Shown here in pieces: positions 1-7,686 of a DNA stretch of 64,000 nucleotides; the first letter of the stretch is position 1; the number at the start of each line of letters is the position of its first letter. The notes under the pieces are model-generated. The model was not told the DNA's origin, made no database searches, and saw nothing but the letters and a program-made list of their open reading frames with translations. Source of the DNA: Sphingomonadales bacterium (lineage in GTDB: Bacteria; Pseudomonadota; Alphaproteobacteria; SMXS01). The stretch spans positions 1 to 64,000 of the forward strand of contig JALHLV010000014.1 in NCBI GenBank assembly GCA_022844405.1, in the 5' to 3' direction. A program made the translations under genes and the position numbers.

Positions 1-751
1 GTTGCCGGGCGGGTGCGGGCGGCGGCTTCGGGTCGGAACCGACCAGGCGCTCGGGCGGCAGTTCGGGCGGCAGGTCGGGCTCGCGCACGCCGGGCTCGGC
101 CTGCCGTTCCGGCGACGGCGCCATGGTCGCGGCCTGGCCGGCGATGCGCAGCATGGACGACTGGATGGCGCGGGCGTTCTCCATCACCTGGTCGTCGTCG
201 CGCGCCTCCCACATCACCGAGAAGTCGTAGATCAGCTCTCCGCCGAGATAGACCTGTCCGTATGGCATCACCGGCGGGCCCTGGATGGTGGTGGCGTACT
301 GCCCCAGCGTGTTGGCGGCGTAGTATTTGAACAGTTCCTTGTCGTAGACCGGCCGGCCGTCGGACGAGGCCACCATCACCTCGAGCAACCGCACCTCGAC
401 ATTGGGCAGCCTGCTCGACAGGTAGTAGAGGATGCGGCGCAGGATGGCCTGCTGGTAGTTCGAATAGCGGCCGCCGTCATAGTAGAAGTTCACCACCAGC
501 AGGGCGTTCTGCGAATCGGCGATGGCCGTCGCCACGTCGAGGAACGGCATCTCCATCTGGGTGGAGCGGTCCATGCGGAAGAAGAAATAGGGCGAGCGCC
601 ACTGGCCGTAGTCGTCGATGCTGCCGCCGATTCGGGGAATGTCGGGCGCCTGGGAGGGCACGGGTCCGCGAGGCTGGGCCAGCGCCGGCGGCGACAGCAC
701 GAGCATGCCCGCCATACAGCCGGTCATGGTCGCCGCCAACACACGTCTCAT
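1..751 (-). CDS. Secreted protein of unknown function, C-terminus cut by window edge
   Basis: An open frame runs leftward from an ATG at 751 and leaves the window after 250 codons without a stop, so the C-terminus is missing. The N-terminus is a clear Sec signal peptide: MRR, a hydrophobic stretch, then a likely cleavage after ALA at about residue 25. The mature part has an aromatic region around residues 48-65 (YGQWRSPYFFFRMD) and a second around 90-115 (NFYYDGGRYSNYQQ). It ends in a long Pro/Glu-rich tail from about residue 215. Codon use shows the strong G/C third positions of neighbouring genes. I do not recognise the family. The protein probably acts in the periplasm. The gene is separated from the lyase gene to its right by a repeat element, so they are unlikely to form one operon. 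Confidence 0.7.
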   Translation of the reverse strand, partial: MRRVLAATMTGCMAGMLVLSPPALAQPRGPVPSQAPDIPRIGGSIDDYGQWRSPYFFFRMDRSTQMEMPFLDVATAIADSQNALLVVNFYYDGGRYSNYQQAILRRILYYLSSRLPNVEVRLLEVMVASSDGRPVYDKELFKYYAANTLGQYATTIQGPPVMPYGQVYLGGELIYDFSVMWEARDDDQVMENARAIQSSMLRIAGQAATMAPSPERQAEPGVREPDLPPELPPERLVGSDPKPPPAPARQ

Positions 752-816
752 GGATGCCCCGATCCCACGCTGAGCCCTACGCATGTTCTCGTATGCCCTT
801 GCGTGCGATGCAAGCG

Positions 817-1055
817 CCCATAGGTGTCAACTTAATGGACAGACTCCCTCCCATCGGCGAGAGGAGCCGCTTCGCGGCCACCCTCACCCTAACCCTCTCC
901 CCGGCGGGGCGAGGGGACGATGTCATTGAGGACGTTGATAGTTTCCCCTCTCCCCGCCGGGGAGAGGGCAGGGTGAGGGGGCCTTTGTCACCACCCGAGC
1001 ATCGCTTCCGGACCAGGCGAACCGTCCACCGGCGCCCTAAGTTGACGCCTATGGG
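817..1055. repeat. MITE-like element: 18-bp terminal inverted repeats around a nested hairpin
   Basis: The 18-mer CCCATAGGTGTCAACTTA at 817-834 recurs inverted at 1038-1055 with one mismatch (T to C at the ninth base). Inside lies a second inverted pair, 881-917 against 944-980, built on CCCTCACCCTAACCCTCTCC and its complement, which would fold into a long stem. There is no transposase and no credible coding frame; the frames crossing it read the familiar repeat-derived peptide LTLPSPRRGEG. It fills most of the 320-bp gap between a secreted-protein gene and the lyase stop at 1072. I infer a non-autonomous mobile element carrying, or interrupted by, a common hairpin repeat. A related hairpin without these end repeats lies at 32412-32553. 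Confidence 0.65.
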
Positions 1056-1071
1056 CCTGTGCCGGGATGGG

Positions 1072-1995
1072 TCAGGCGCCGCCGCGGGACGGGAATCCGC
1101 CGGCGTGGCTGACCGCGCTGGCGGCACGGCGTCCCAGGATACCCTCGAGCCATGCGGCGCTGTCGACCAGTGCGTCGAGGTCGAGGCCGGTGTCGACGCC
1201 GCCGCGCTCGAGCATGTAGACCACGTCCTCGGTCGCCACGTTGCCGGTGGCGCCCGGCGCGAACGGGCAGCCGCCGAGGCCGGCCATGCTGGCGTCGATC
1301 ACCTCGACGCCGGCCAGCCAGGCCGCCCAGGCGTTGGCGACGCCGGTGTGCCGCGTGTCGTGGAAATGGACGCGCGTCCTGATATGCGGGATTTCCTCGT
1401 TCAGCCGCCCCAGCAGGTCGCTGACCTGCGACGGGATGCCGACGCCGATGGTGTCGGCCAGGCCGATCTCGGCCGGGTCGCCCTCGGCCAGCCGCCTGGC
1501 GATGTCGATGACGCGCCCGGCGTCCACCTCGCCCTCGAACGGGCAGCCGAAGGCGACGGCGATCATCGCCTGGGCGCTGATGCCGTCCCGTTTGGCCAGT
1601 TTGAGGATATCGAGCCCCTCGCGCACGGAGTCGGTCGAGCTTTGGCCCTGGTTGCGCTGACCGAAGCCGTCGGTGGCGATGGCGACAAAGCCGACCTGGT
1701 CGACGCCGCGGCGGTTGCCGTCGCGGGTCGCCAGCGCGCGCAGGTAGCCGCGCTTGTTCAGCACCAGGCCGATATACTGCACGCCCTTGATGTCGGGCAG
1801 GCCGGCGACGACGGCCTCGGCGTCGGCCATCTGCGGCACCTTGCCGGGATGGACGAAGCTGGCCACCTCGATGCGCCTGGCGCCGGCGGCGACGGCGCGG
1901 CCGATCAGCTCGATCTTCTGCGCGGTCGAGAACACGACGGACTCGTTCTGCAGTCCGTCGCGGGGGCTCACTTCGAGGATGGTGACCTGGCGCAT
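1072..1995 (-). CDS. mvaB: Hydroxymethylglutaryl-CoA lyase
   Basis: Predicted to split 3-hydroxy-3-methylglutaryl-CoA into acetyl-CoA and acetoacetate, the last step of leucine catabolism; it is a cytosolic TIM-barrel enzyme. At 307 residues it has family length. Visible hallmarks are the N-terminal SPRDGLQNE motif with Arg12 and Asp13, the metal-binding HFH at 210-212 with Asp213, and the signature GGCPFAPGATGN with the active-site Cys243 on the lid loop. The start at 1995 gives a natural N-terminus (MRQVTILEVSPRDG). It is transcribed away from a class III CoA-transferase gene with 56 bp between starts, so the two may share a regulatory region. A related lyase acting on another beta-hydroxyacyl-CoA is possible, since no other leucine-pathway gene (liuABC type) is in view. 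Confidence 0.9.
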   Translation of the reverse strand: MRQVTILEVSPRDGLQNESVVFSTAQKIELIGRAVAAGARRIEVASFVHPGKVPQMADAEAVVAGLPDIKGVQYIGLVLNKRGYLRALATRDGNRRGVDQVGFVAIATDGFGQRNQGQSSTDSVREGLDILKLAKRDGISAQAMIAVAFGCPFEGEVDAGRVIDIARRLAEGDPAEIGLADTIGVGIPSQVSDLLGRLNEEIPHIRTRVHFHDTRHTGVANAWAAWLAGVEVIDASMAGLGGCPFAPGATGNVATEDVVYMLERGGVDTGLDLDALVDSAAWLEGILGRRAASAVSHAGGFPSRGGA

Positions 1996-2051
1996 GCTGT
2001 TATGTATATCGACCGGACGGATCGGACGAAAGCGGTTAGAGGAGGCAAATC

Positions 2052-3245
2052 ATGGCGCAGGGCGAGCCTTTCGGCGCCCTTCAGGGCCTGCGGGCGATCG
2101 AACTGGGCCAGCTCATCGCCGGGCCGTTCTGCGGCCAGCTGATGGCCGACCACGGCGCCGAGGTGATCAAGGTCGAGCAGCCGGATGTGGGCGACCCGAT
2201 GCGCGAATGGGGCCGCAACAAGCCGGTGTGGTGGTCGGTGATCGCCCGCAACAAGAAGTCGGTGACGCTGAACCTGCGGACGACGGACGGCCAGGACCTG
2301 CTGCGCGAACTGGTGGCCAAGGCCGACTTCCTGATCGAGAACTTCCGCGCCGGCACGCTGGAGAAGTGGGGGCTGGGTTACGACGAGCTGTCCAGGATCA
2401 ATCCGGGCCTGATCATGATCCGGGTTTCCGGCTATGGACAGACCGGTCCTTATTCGCCGCGCGCCGGCTATGGCTCCATCGGCGAGGCCATGGGCGGCAT
2501 GCGGAACCTGGCGGGCGACCCCAGCACGCCGCCGTCGCGCGTCGGCCTGTCGATCGGCGATTCGCTGGCCGCCACCATGGCCTGCCTGGGCGCGGTGATG
2601 GCGCTGCACCGGCGGCACCTGACGGGCCGCGGCCAGGTGATCGACAGCGCGATCTACGAGGCGGTGCTGGCGATGATGGAATCGACGATTCCCGAATACA
2701 CCGAGGCCAACTTCATCCGCGAGCGCACCGGCGCGGTGCTGCCCAACGTGTCGCCGTCGAACGTCTATCCGACCAGCGACGGCGACATCCTGATCGCCGC
2801 CAACCAGGACAGCGTGTTCGGCCGGCTGTGCGGGGCCATGGGCAGGCCCGAACTGGCGGCCGATCCGCGCTACGCGACCCACACCGCGCGCGGCAAGCAC
2901 CAGGTGGAGCTGGACGCGCTGATCGGCGAATGGACGAAGGATTTCCCGGCCAGGGAACTCGCCGACCTGATGGAAGCCAACGGCGTACCGGCAGGCAAGA
3001 TCTACAAGGCACCCGACATGATGGAGGATGAGCATTTCAAGGCGCGCGAGGCCATCGTCCACATGCCGCATCCGGATTTTTCCAACATCTGGATGCAGAA
3101 CGCGTTCCCGAAGCTGTCCGAGACGCCGGGCAAGGTCGCCTGGGTGGGCGAGCCGCTGGGCGCGCACAACGACGAGGTCTATGGCGGGCTGCTGGGGAAG
3201 TCGGCGGACGAGATCGCGGCGCTGAAGGCGGCGGGGACGATTTAA
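2052..3245 (+). CDS. Class III CoA-transferase (CaiB/BaiF family)
   Basis: Moves CoA between a CoA thioester and a free carboxylic acid; the acid cannot be told from sequence. The 397-residue length is standard. The N-terminal fold is typical (LRAIELGQLIAGPFCGQLMADHGAEVIKVE), followed by the NKKSVTLNL segment and a candidate catalytic Asp170 in SIGDSLAA, matching the Asp that forms the aspartyl-CoA intermediate in formyl-CoA transferase. A strong ribosome site (AGAGGAGG) sits just upstream of the ATG at 2052. It is divergent from the HMG-CoA lyase gene. Together the pair would suit activation and cleavage of a branched or dicarboxylic acid, but that pairing is inference. Confidence 0.88.
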   Translation: MAQGEPFGALQGLRAIELGQLIAGPFCGQLMADHGAEVIKVEQPDVGDPMREWGRNKPVWWSVIARNKKSVTLNLRTTDGQDLLRELVAKADFLIENFRAGTLEKWGLGYDELSRINPGLIMIRVSGYGQTGPYSPRAGYGSIGEAMGGMRNLAGDPSTPPSRVGLSIGDSLAATMACLGAVMALHRRHLTGRGQVIDSAIYEAVLAMMESTIPEYTEANFIRERTGAVLPNVSPSNVYPTSDGDILIAANQDSVFGRLCGAMGRPELAADPRYATHTARGKHQVELDALIGEWTKDFPARELADLMEANGVPAGKIYKAPDMMEDEHFKAREAIVHMPHPDFSNIWMQNAFPKLSETPGKVAWVGEPLGAHNDEVYGGLLGKSADEIAALKAAGTI

Positions 3246-3251
3246 CCCCTC

Positions 3252-3342
3252 CGATTTCGCGAGCGAAGCGACGCGATCCAGCCTATCCGGCGATGGCTAT
3301 GTGGCGGCTTGGCTGGGCTGCTTCGCTTTGCTCGCAGAATCG
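3252..3342. repeat. Imperfect inverted repeat after the CoA-transferase gene
   Basis: The arm 3252-3273 (CGATTTCGCGAGCGAAGCGA at its start) recurs inverted at 3319-3342 with a few mismatches, leaving a loop of about 45 bases. It starts seven bases after the CoA-transferase stop and ends before the GFA gene. GCGAGCGAAGCG-type hairpins are common intergenic repeats in alphaproteobacteria. It could act as a weak terminator or mRNA 3' stabiliser, but there is no T-run. Confidence 0.4.
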
Positions 3343-3377
3343 GCCAGAGTAGGCCGCAGCAACAAGCGAGACGCTCC

Positions 3378-3770
3378 ATGACACAGATCATCACCGGCGG
3401 CTGCCTCTGCGGCGCCTGCCGATACGAAACCGCCACCGCGCCGCTCAATATCCGCGTCTGTCATTGCCATGTTTGCCAGAAGGCGACCGGCGCGGCGTTC
3501 TATGCCCGCGTGCAGATGCCGCTGGACGCGCTGGCCATCATCGGCCCGGTTGGCTGGTACCATTCGTCGCCGGGACTGCGACGCGGGTTCTGCCCCAACT
3601 GCGGCACCACGCTGTTCTCCGAACGGGCCAGCGGCAATGCCATCGGCCTCGCCATGGGCAGCCTCGACCAGCCGGACCGCTTCCAGCCGACCGAGCACAT
3701 CTGGGTGTCGTCGAAGCAGGCGTGGCTTGAACTGGCCGACGACCTGCCGCAGCACCAGGAAGGCCCCTGA
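3378..3770 (+). CDS. GFA/CENP-V family zinc protein
   Basis: A 130-residue protein of the glutathione-dependent formaldehyde-activating (GFA) fold. All seven zinc-ligand cysteines are visible: Cys9, Cys11, Cys28, Cys30, Cys33, Cys72 and Cys75, in the contexts GGCLCGAC, VCHCHVC and FCPNCG. The family includes S-(hydroxymethyl)glutathione synthase, but most small members have unknown substrates, so a formaldehyde role is not established. I start at the ATG at 3378 because it lies just before the conserved TGGCLCG block; an upstream in-frame ATG at 3309 would add an Arg-rich stretch that looks like translated repeat. The ribosome site is weak. The VOC-family gene follows seven bases after the stop and is probably co-transcribed. 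Confidence 0.82.
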   Translation: MTQIITGGCLCGACRYETATAPLNIRVCHCHVCQKATGAAFYARVQMPLDALAIIGPVGWYHSSPGLRRGFCPNCGTTLFSERASGNAIGLAMGSLDQPDRFQPTEHIWVSSKQAWLELADDLPQHQEGP

Positions 3771-3777
3771 GGGAACC

Positions 3778-4170
3778 ATGCTGTCGCACGCCTTCATCGG
3801 GATCACCGACTTCAACCGCGCCTTCATCCTCTACCAGGCGGTGATCGCCCCGTTAGGCCACCGCCTGCGCTTTCACGACGTGGCGAAGCCTTGGGCCGCC
3901 TGGCAATCCGCCGATGGCGGCCGCCCGCTGTTCGTGATCGGCCGCCCCTTTGACGGCAATCCGGCCTCGGCCGGCAACGGCCAGATGACGGCGCTCCTCG
4001 CGCCCACACGCCGCGCGGCCGACGAAGCCTACGCCGCCGCGCTGGCTAATGGCGCGACCTGCGAAGGTCCTCCGGGGCTGAGGCCGCAGTATCACGCGAA
4101 TTACTACGGCGCCTATTTCCGGGACCCGGACGGCAACAAGGTTTGCGTTTGCTGCCACGAGGCCGAGTAG
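3778..4170 (+). CDS. VOC family (glyoxalase/dioxygenase fold) protein
   Basis: A 130-residue single-module vicinal-oxygen-chelate protein. Visible features are the opening beta strand with HAFIGITDF, the pattern 'RAFILYQAVIAPLGHRLRF', and the end motif YGAYFRDPDGNKV with the Asp-Pro-Asp-Gly-Asn turn typical of the fold. Candidate metal ligands are His4 and a late acidic residue, but the assignment is uncertain. The start at 3778 follows a GGGAA sequence and lies seven bases after the GFA gene. Substrate unknown. Confidence 0.82.
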   Translation: MLSHAFIGITDFNRAFILYQAVIAPLGHRLRFHDVAKPWAAWQSADGGRPLFVIGRPFDGNPASAGNGQMTALLAPTRRAADEAYAAALANGATCEGPPGLRPQYHANYYGAYFRDPDGNKVCVCCHEAE

Positions 4171-4289
4171 GTTCACGAAGCCCACGTGCAGTTGCACCAC
4201 AATGTCCCGGTCGGCGGGGGCTTTGGATCGCTGCCCGACCGGCATCGAAGACACGTCGCCGAGGAGGATGCCCAGATGCATCGAACCTC

Positions 4290-5378
4290 CTACAGCGGCG
4301 GCAGGATCTTCAGGGCGCGCAGCCGGTCGAACCAGTGGGCGAACATGTCCTCGGTGTCGATGCAGTCGTGAAAGCCGAAGCGGCGCGCCTTGATGGTGCT
4401 GACGATGGCGGGCGGCGGCGCGCGGTCGCGGCCGGTGGCGCCGATGCCGTCGACATAGTGGAAGGAATCGCCGACCAGTTCGCGGATGGTGTAGGGGCGC
4501 AGGCCGTGGCGTTTCACCAGGTCCTGCCAGACGGCCTCGTATTTCGGCATCTCCTGGGCGAGCAGCATGGGCTCGGGCTTGCCGGTGTCCATGCCGAAGC
4601 AATGGGCGATGGCCGGCCAGACATTGGGCCACACGAACACGTCGCCATTGGTCACGTTGAAGATCTCGTTGGCGCAGGCGGGTTCGGTCGCCGCCCAGGC
4701 CAGCATGCGGGCGACGATGCGTGCGTCGGCCGCCTCCATCACCACAGGCGGGCCGCCGGGATAGGATAGCGGCAGGCCAAGCTCGCGGCGGATGGCGGCA
4801 TGGACGCCGATGGCGGCGATGGGGTTCATCGGCGCGCCGACGGCATGGCCGAACACGATCTGCGGCCGGATCACCGTCCAGCTCCAGGCCCTGCCGGGCT
4901 GGCGGACGCGCAGGAAATCCTCCTGCAGCCAGTAGAAGTTCTCGTGGTTGTCGCGCGGCCGGTTCTCGCGGGCGGGCACCTCGATGGGCTTGAAGTGGGC
5001 GCCGTAGGCCTTCGTGCCCTGCAGGATCGACACGTGGCGCAGGCCGCTCGCCGCCCGCTCCAGCGGCTCGAACAGGTTGGCCAGCATGGCCAGATTGGTC
5101 TCCATCTGGTCGCGCTCGCGCCAGCCGGCGAACAGGCCGGGTTTTTCGTAGAGTGCGGCGAAGACCAGGTGGGTGACGTCGTCCATGGTGCCGAATACGC
5201 GCCCGCAGGCGGCGCGGTCGGTCAGGTCGACGGAGATCAGCTCGGCGTCCGCGTCGAGATCGTCGGGGATGCGCCGCGATACGCCGGTCACGGCCCAGCC
5301 GCGCGCGGAAAATTCCTCGATGGCGGCGCGTCCCACCAGGCCGGTCGCGCCGGCCACCAGCACCTTGTTCTTTGCCAT
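4290..5378 (-). CDS. PRISE-type SDR: NADPH enone reductase / epimerase-like
   Basis: A 362-residue extended short-chain dehydrogenase. The nucleotide-binding motif is GATGLVG (residues 10-16), with Asp51 of the adenine pocket. It lacks the usual YxxxK pair. Instead it has SILQGTK with Lys123 and ENFYW with Tyr149, the separated Lys/Tyr arrangement of the PRISE family (progesterone 5-beta-reductase/iridoid synthase), whose members reduce activated C=C bonds of enones. RPQIVFG follows at 171-177, as in that family. I start at 5378, where GGGAGAGACGAC precedes the ATG; an upstream start would add 24 residues crossing the neighbour's promoter. Divergent from the NTF2-fold gene with 58 bp between starts. 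Substrate unknown. Confidence 0.85.
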   Translation of the reverse strand: MAKNKVLVAGATGLVGRAAIEEFSARGWAVTGVSRRIPDDLDADAELISVDLTDRAACGRVFGTMDDVTHLVFAALYEKPGLFAGWRERDQMETNLAMLANLFEPLERAASGLRHVSILQGTKAYGAHFKPIEVPARENRPRDNHENFYWLQEDFLRVRQPGRAWSWTVIRPQIVFGHAVGAPMNPIAAIGVHAAIRRELGLPLSYPGGPPVVMEAADARIVARMLAWAATEPACANEIFNVTNGDVFVWPNVWPAIAHCFGMDTGKPEPMLLAQEMPKYEAVWQDLVKRHGLRPYTIRELVGDSFHYVDGIGATGRDRAPPPAIVSTIKARRFGFHDCIDTEDMFAHWFDRLRALKILPPL

Positions 5379-5436
5379 GTCGTCTCTCCCTCGGGATGCA
5401 ATATAGTCGGGTGCTATCCGTGAAGGGGAGAGATGA

Positions 5437-5937
5437 ATGGACGCCGACATCCAGAAGGTGATCGACGATTACAAGATCCGCCAGGTGCTGTACCGCTACA
5501 CGCGCGGCATCGACCGGGGCGACGCGGAACTGGTCAGCTCGGTCTATGACGAGGACTCGACGGATGACCACGGCGGCTACAAGGGACCGGGCAAGGCGTT
5601 CGGGCCCTATGTGACCAAGGCGCTGGCCGATCACACCGAATCCACCGCGCACACGCTCAACCAGTCGATCATCGACATTCACCACGAGACCGCCAAGGCC
5701 GAGACCTGGTTCGTCGCCTATCACGTCCGCAAGGATGGCGACACGACGTATCTGGACCGGTTCGGCGGCCGCTACCTGGACAAGCTGAAGAAGCGCAACG
5801 GCGCGTGGCTGATCATCAAGCGGGTGGTGGTGCGCGACTGGAGCACGACCGAGAAGGTCGAGGGCTCTTACTACAAGGCCGAGGATTTCGAGAACGGCAA
5901 GCGCTCGAAGGAAGACCTGGCCTACACCCTGTCGTGA
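5437..5937 (+). CDS. NTF2/SnoaL-like domain protein
   Basis: A 166-residue protein that is mostly one SnoaL-like (NTF2-fold) domain. It opens with a helix 'IDDYKIRQVLYRYTRGIDRGD', the usual start of the dehydratase/isomerase-like group; the second half has the strand pattern ETWFVAYHV and DRFGGRYLDKLKKRNGAWLI. Such proteins are small cone-shaped enzymes or ligand binders (scytalone dehydratase, BaiE and ketosteroid isomerase share the fold). A candidate catalytic His lies at VRKDGDTT/DIHHETAK, but I cannot assign activity. The ribosome site GAAGGGGAGAG is strong. It heads an overlapping three-gene operon: the next gene's GTG overlaps this stop by three bases. Confidence 0.82.
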   Translation: MDADIQKVIDDYKIRQVLYRYTRGIDRGDAELVSSVYDEDSTDDHGGYKGPGKAFGPYVTKALADHTESTAHTLNQSIIDIHHETAKAETWFVAYHVRKDGDTTYLDRFGGRYLDKLKKRNGAWLIIKRVVVRDWSTTEKVEGSYYKAEDFENGKRSKEDLAYTLS

Positions 5938-6236
5938 CCGCGCGGCGCCGTATCCTGTACGGGGTGCTTGCGCTCTTGGGCGCGGCCGTGGCGTTGCTTG
6001 CCTGGACGCTGCCGCCGGCGGCGCAACTGGCGGTCGACACCAGCGCCAAATGGGCCTGCCAGTGCCGCTATATCGACGGCGGCGGCGACAAGTTCTGTAT
6101 TGGTGAGGACCCGCTGGGCTTCGGCGGCACCGACTTCCGGTTCGAGCCAGACAAGAGGCAGGTGACCGCGTCGATCTGGGGTCTCGTCGAGGCCACCGGT
6201 CGCTACGAGCCGCGCAGCGGCTGCATGGTGCGCTGA
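5934..6236 (+). CDS. Small membrane-anchored protein of unknown function
   Basis: A 100-residue product starting at the GTG at 5934, which overlaps the upstream stop (GTGA), so translation is probably coupled. Residues 6-30 (RILYGVLALLGAAVALLAWTLPP) form one membrane anchor or uncleaved signal. The rest would be periplasmic and contains four cysteines, two close together in WACQCRY, suggesting disulfides or metal binding. I do not recognise the family. Its stop (TGA) overlaps the start of the serine hydrolase gene (TGATG), so it lies between an NTF2-fold protein and a secreted hydrolase. I infer an accessory role to the hydrolase. Confidence 0.65.
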   Translation: MTARRRILYGVLALLGAAVALLAWTLPPAAQLAVDTSAKWACQCRYIDGGGDKFCIGEDPLGFGGTDFRFEPDKRQVTASIWGLVEATGRYEPRSGCMVR

Positions 6237-7333
6237 TGCGGATGCTGCTCGCCTTCTTGCTGTTGTGGGCCGGACCGGCACTGGCTTTGACGCCGTTGCC
6301 GGCGCAGCCCGAAGGCGTGGCGTGGCCGACGAAAGAATGGCCGACGGCCGCGCCCGCGAAGGACGTCGAGGCGGGCAGGCTCGATGCGCTGCTGGACGGC
6401 GTATTCTCGGGCCAAGGTCCGGTGCCCGGCACGCGCGCCCTGCTGATCGTCCACCGGGGCGTGCTGGTCGCTGAACGGTATGCGTTGGGCTTCGACGCGG
6501 ACCGCAGGTTCCTGTCGCAGTCGGTCGCCAAGACCGTGCTGGGCGCGCTCACCGGCATTGCCGTCGGCGAGGGCAAACTGGCGCTGGACGCACCCGCGCC
6601 GGTCGCGGCGTGGCGCGACGATGCCGATCCGCGCCACGCCATCACCGTGCGCAATCTTCTGCAGATGACCGACGGACTGGACTTCAACGAGGCGTATTTC
6701 AACCCGTTCACCTCGGACGTGCTGCCGATGCTGTTTGGATCGGAGCGGGAGGACATGGCCGCCTATGCCGGCAGCAGGCCTCTGGCCGCAAAACCCGGCG
6801 AGCGTTTCGCCTATTCCAGCGGCACGGCCAATCTGCTCTCGGGCATCGTGCGGGACTCGGTCGGCGGGACGCGGGAAAGCTACCTGGCCTTCATGAAAGC
6901 TGGTCTGTTCGATCCCATCGGCATGACGAGCGCCGAGCCGGAATTCGATGCCTCGGGCACCTTCGTCGGCTCGTCCTGGCTGCACGCGACGGCACGGGAC
7001 TGGGCGCGGTTCGGCCTGCTGATCCTGCGCGGCGGCGTCTGGGACGGACGGCAGGTGCTGCCCGTGGGCTGGGTCGACTTCATGCGCGCGCCGCAGGGCA
7101 ACGGTGCCTATGGCGCGATGACCTGGGTCAATCCAACCAGGCGCCTGCCCACTATCCCCGCCGATGCCTTCATCGCCAGCGGCCACCGCGGCCAGGTGAT
7201 CGCCATGATCCCGTCGAAGGACCTGGTGGTGGTGCGCTTCGGCCGGACCAGCTATGGCGACTACGACAAGCTCTATGAGTGGCTGGGTCGGGTGATCGCG
7301 GCGTTTCCGGATGTGAAGCACCTCCCTCCCTGA
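6236..7333 (+). CDS. Secreted serine hydrolase, class C beta-lactamase-like
   Basis: A 365-residue protein with a signal peptide (cleavage near residue 18, GPALA-L). It belongs to the beta-lactamase/transpeptidase-like serine hydrolases. The SxxK motif is Ser96-Val-Ala-Lys99; the second motif is Tyr193-Ser-Ser in FAYSSGTAN, replacing YxN; the third element is His317-Arg-Gly319 in the place of KTG. The YSS and HxG variants are usual for esterases and amidases of this family rather than antibiotic-hydrolysing enzymes. It probably acts in the periplasm. It is translationally coupled to the upstream anchored protein (TGATG overlap), forming a three-gene operon with the NTF2-fold protein. Confidence 0.87.
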   Translation: MRMLLAFLLLWAGPALALTPLPAQPEGVAWPTKEWPTAAPAKDVEAGRLDALLDGVFSGQGPVPGTRALLIVHRGVLVAERYALGFDADRRFLSQSVAKTVLGALTGIAVGEGKLALDAPAPVAAWRDDADPRHAITVRNLLQMTDGLDFNEAYFNPFTSDVLPMLFGSEREDMAAYAGSRPLAAKPGERFAYSSGTANLLSGIVRDSVGGTRESYLAFMKAGLFDPIGMTSAEPEFDASGTFVGSSWLHATARDWARFGLLILRGGVWDGRQVLPVGWVDFMRAPQGNGAYGAMTWVNPTRRLPTIPADAFIASGHRGQVIAMIPSKDLVVVRFGRTSYGDYDKLYEWLGRVIAAFPDVKHLPP

Positions 7334-7399
7334 CAGCGAACTCGAACGCAGCGCATGACCAATTTGATGTATGATGCGTAATGATCGATGAGGGACAGC

Positions 7400-7579
7400 A
7401 TGCGCTCCGGGCAGAAGAACGAAACCGTAGACAAGGTCATCCCCGATCTTGCGCCGCGTTCGCCGCCTCCCGCCGCGGCTGTCGGACAGCGAAACGGTGT
7501 GCCGTTGCTGCCGGTTCGTAATCCCCGCCCCAGGGTGACGGCCGAGACCGTCAACGAGCTGCGCGACGAGCTGCTGTGA
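7400..7579 (+). CDS. Small antitoxin-like protein (VapB-like), probably orphan
   Basis: A 59-residue frame from the ATG at 7400 preceded by GAGGGA four bases upstream. The sequence is polar and Pro-rich in the middle (PDLAPRSPPPAAAVGQ) and ends in 'NGVPLLPVRNPRPRVTAETV' followed by NELRDELL. A tail of the kind 'PxxPxRxxxxVTxExVxxLRDE' occurs at the C-terminus of some antitoxins paired with PIN toxins; this is recognition by eye, not a search. The AT-rich upstream stretch at 7362-7385 (ATTTGATGTATGATGCG) looks like the promoter region such operons have. The stop overlaps a GTG that would start the partner, but only a 15-codon remnant follows. It could also be a chance frame. Confidence 0.4.
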   Translation: MRSGQKNETVDKVIPDLAPRSPPPAAAVGQRNGVPLLPVRNPRPRVTAETVNELRDELL

Positions 7580-7623
7580 CAATCCTGTCGGACGTCCGCG
7601 CGTGGCGTTCAGCGCGGGGATAA
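7576..7623 (+). pseudogene. Possible remnant of a PIN-domain toxin start
   Basis: A GTG at 7576 overlaps the upstream stop by the GTGA arrangement common in toxin-antitoxin pairs. It reads VTILSDVRAWRSARG and then meets TAA at 7621-7623. VapC toxins usually open with a hydrophobic strand ending in the first catalytic Asp (for example 'M(T)ILLDxNVL'), which VTILSDV resembles. The rest of the domain is absent, since a different gene starts at 7687. The match is only seven residues, so this is a suggestion. Confidence 0.2.
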
Positions 7624-7686
7624 CGACGCGGCTTGTGCGCGCCCGGCCCCGGTGTATGGTGCCGCGCAAAACCGAAAGGCCGTTCC

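Noticed and set aside
777-1127. Minus-strand frame across the repeat giving 'LTLPSPRRGEG' and PAGERVRVR
   Set aside because: This peptide is the well-known translation of the dispersed hairpin repeat; it overlaps the lyase end and has no ribosome site.
3853-6756. 967-codon minus-strand open frame
   Set aside because: It runs over four real genes in other frames, changes composition several times, and only shadows them; high GC makes long chance frames common here.
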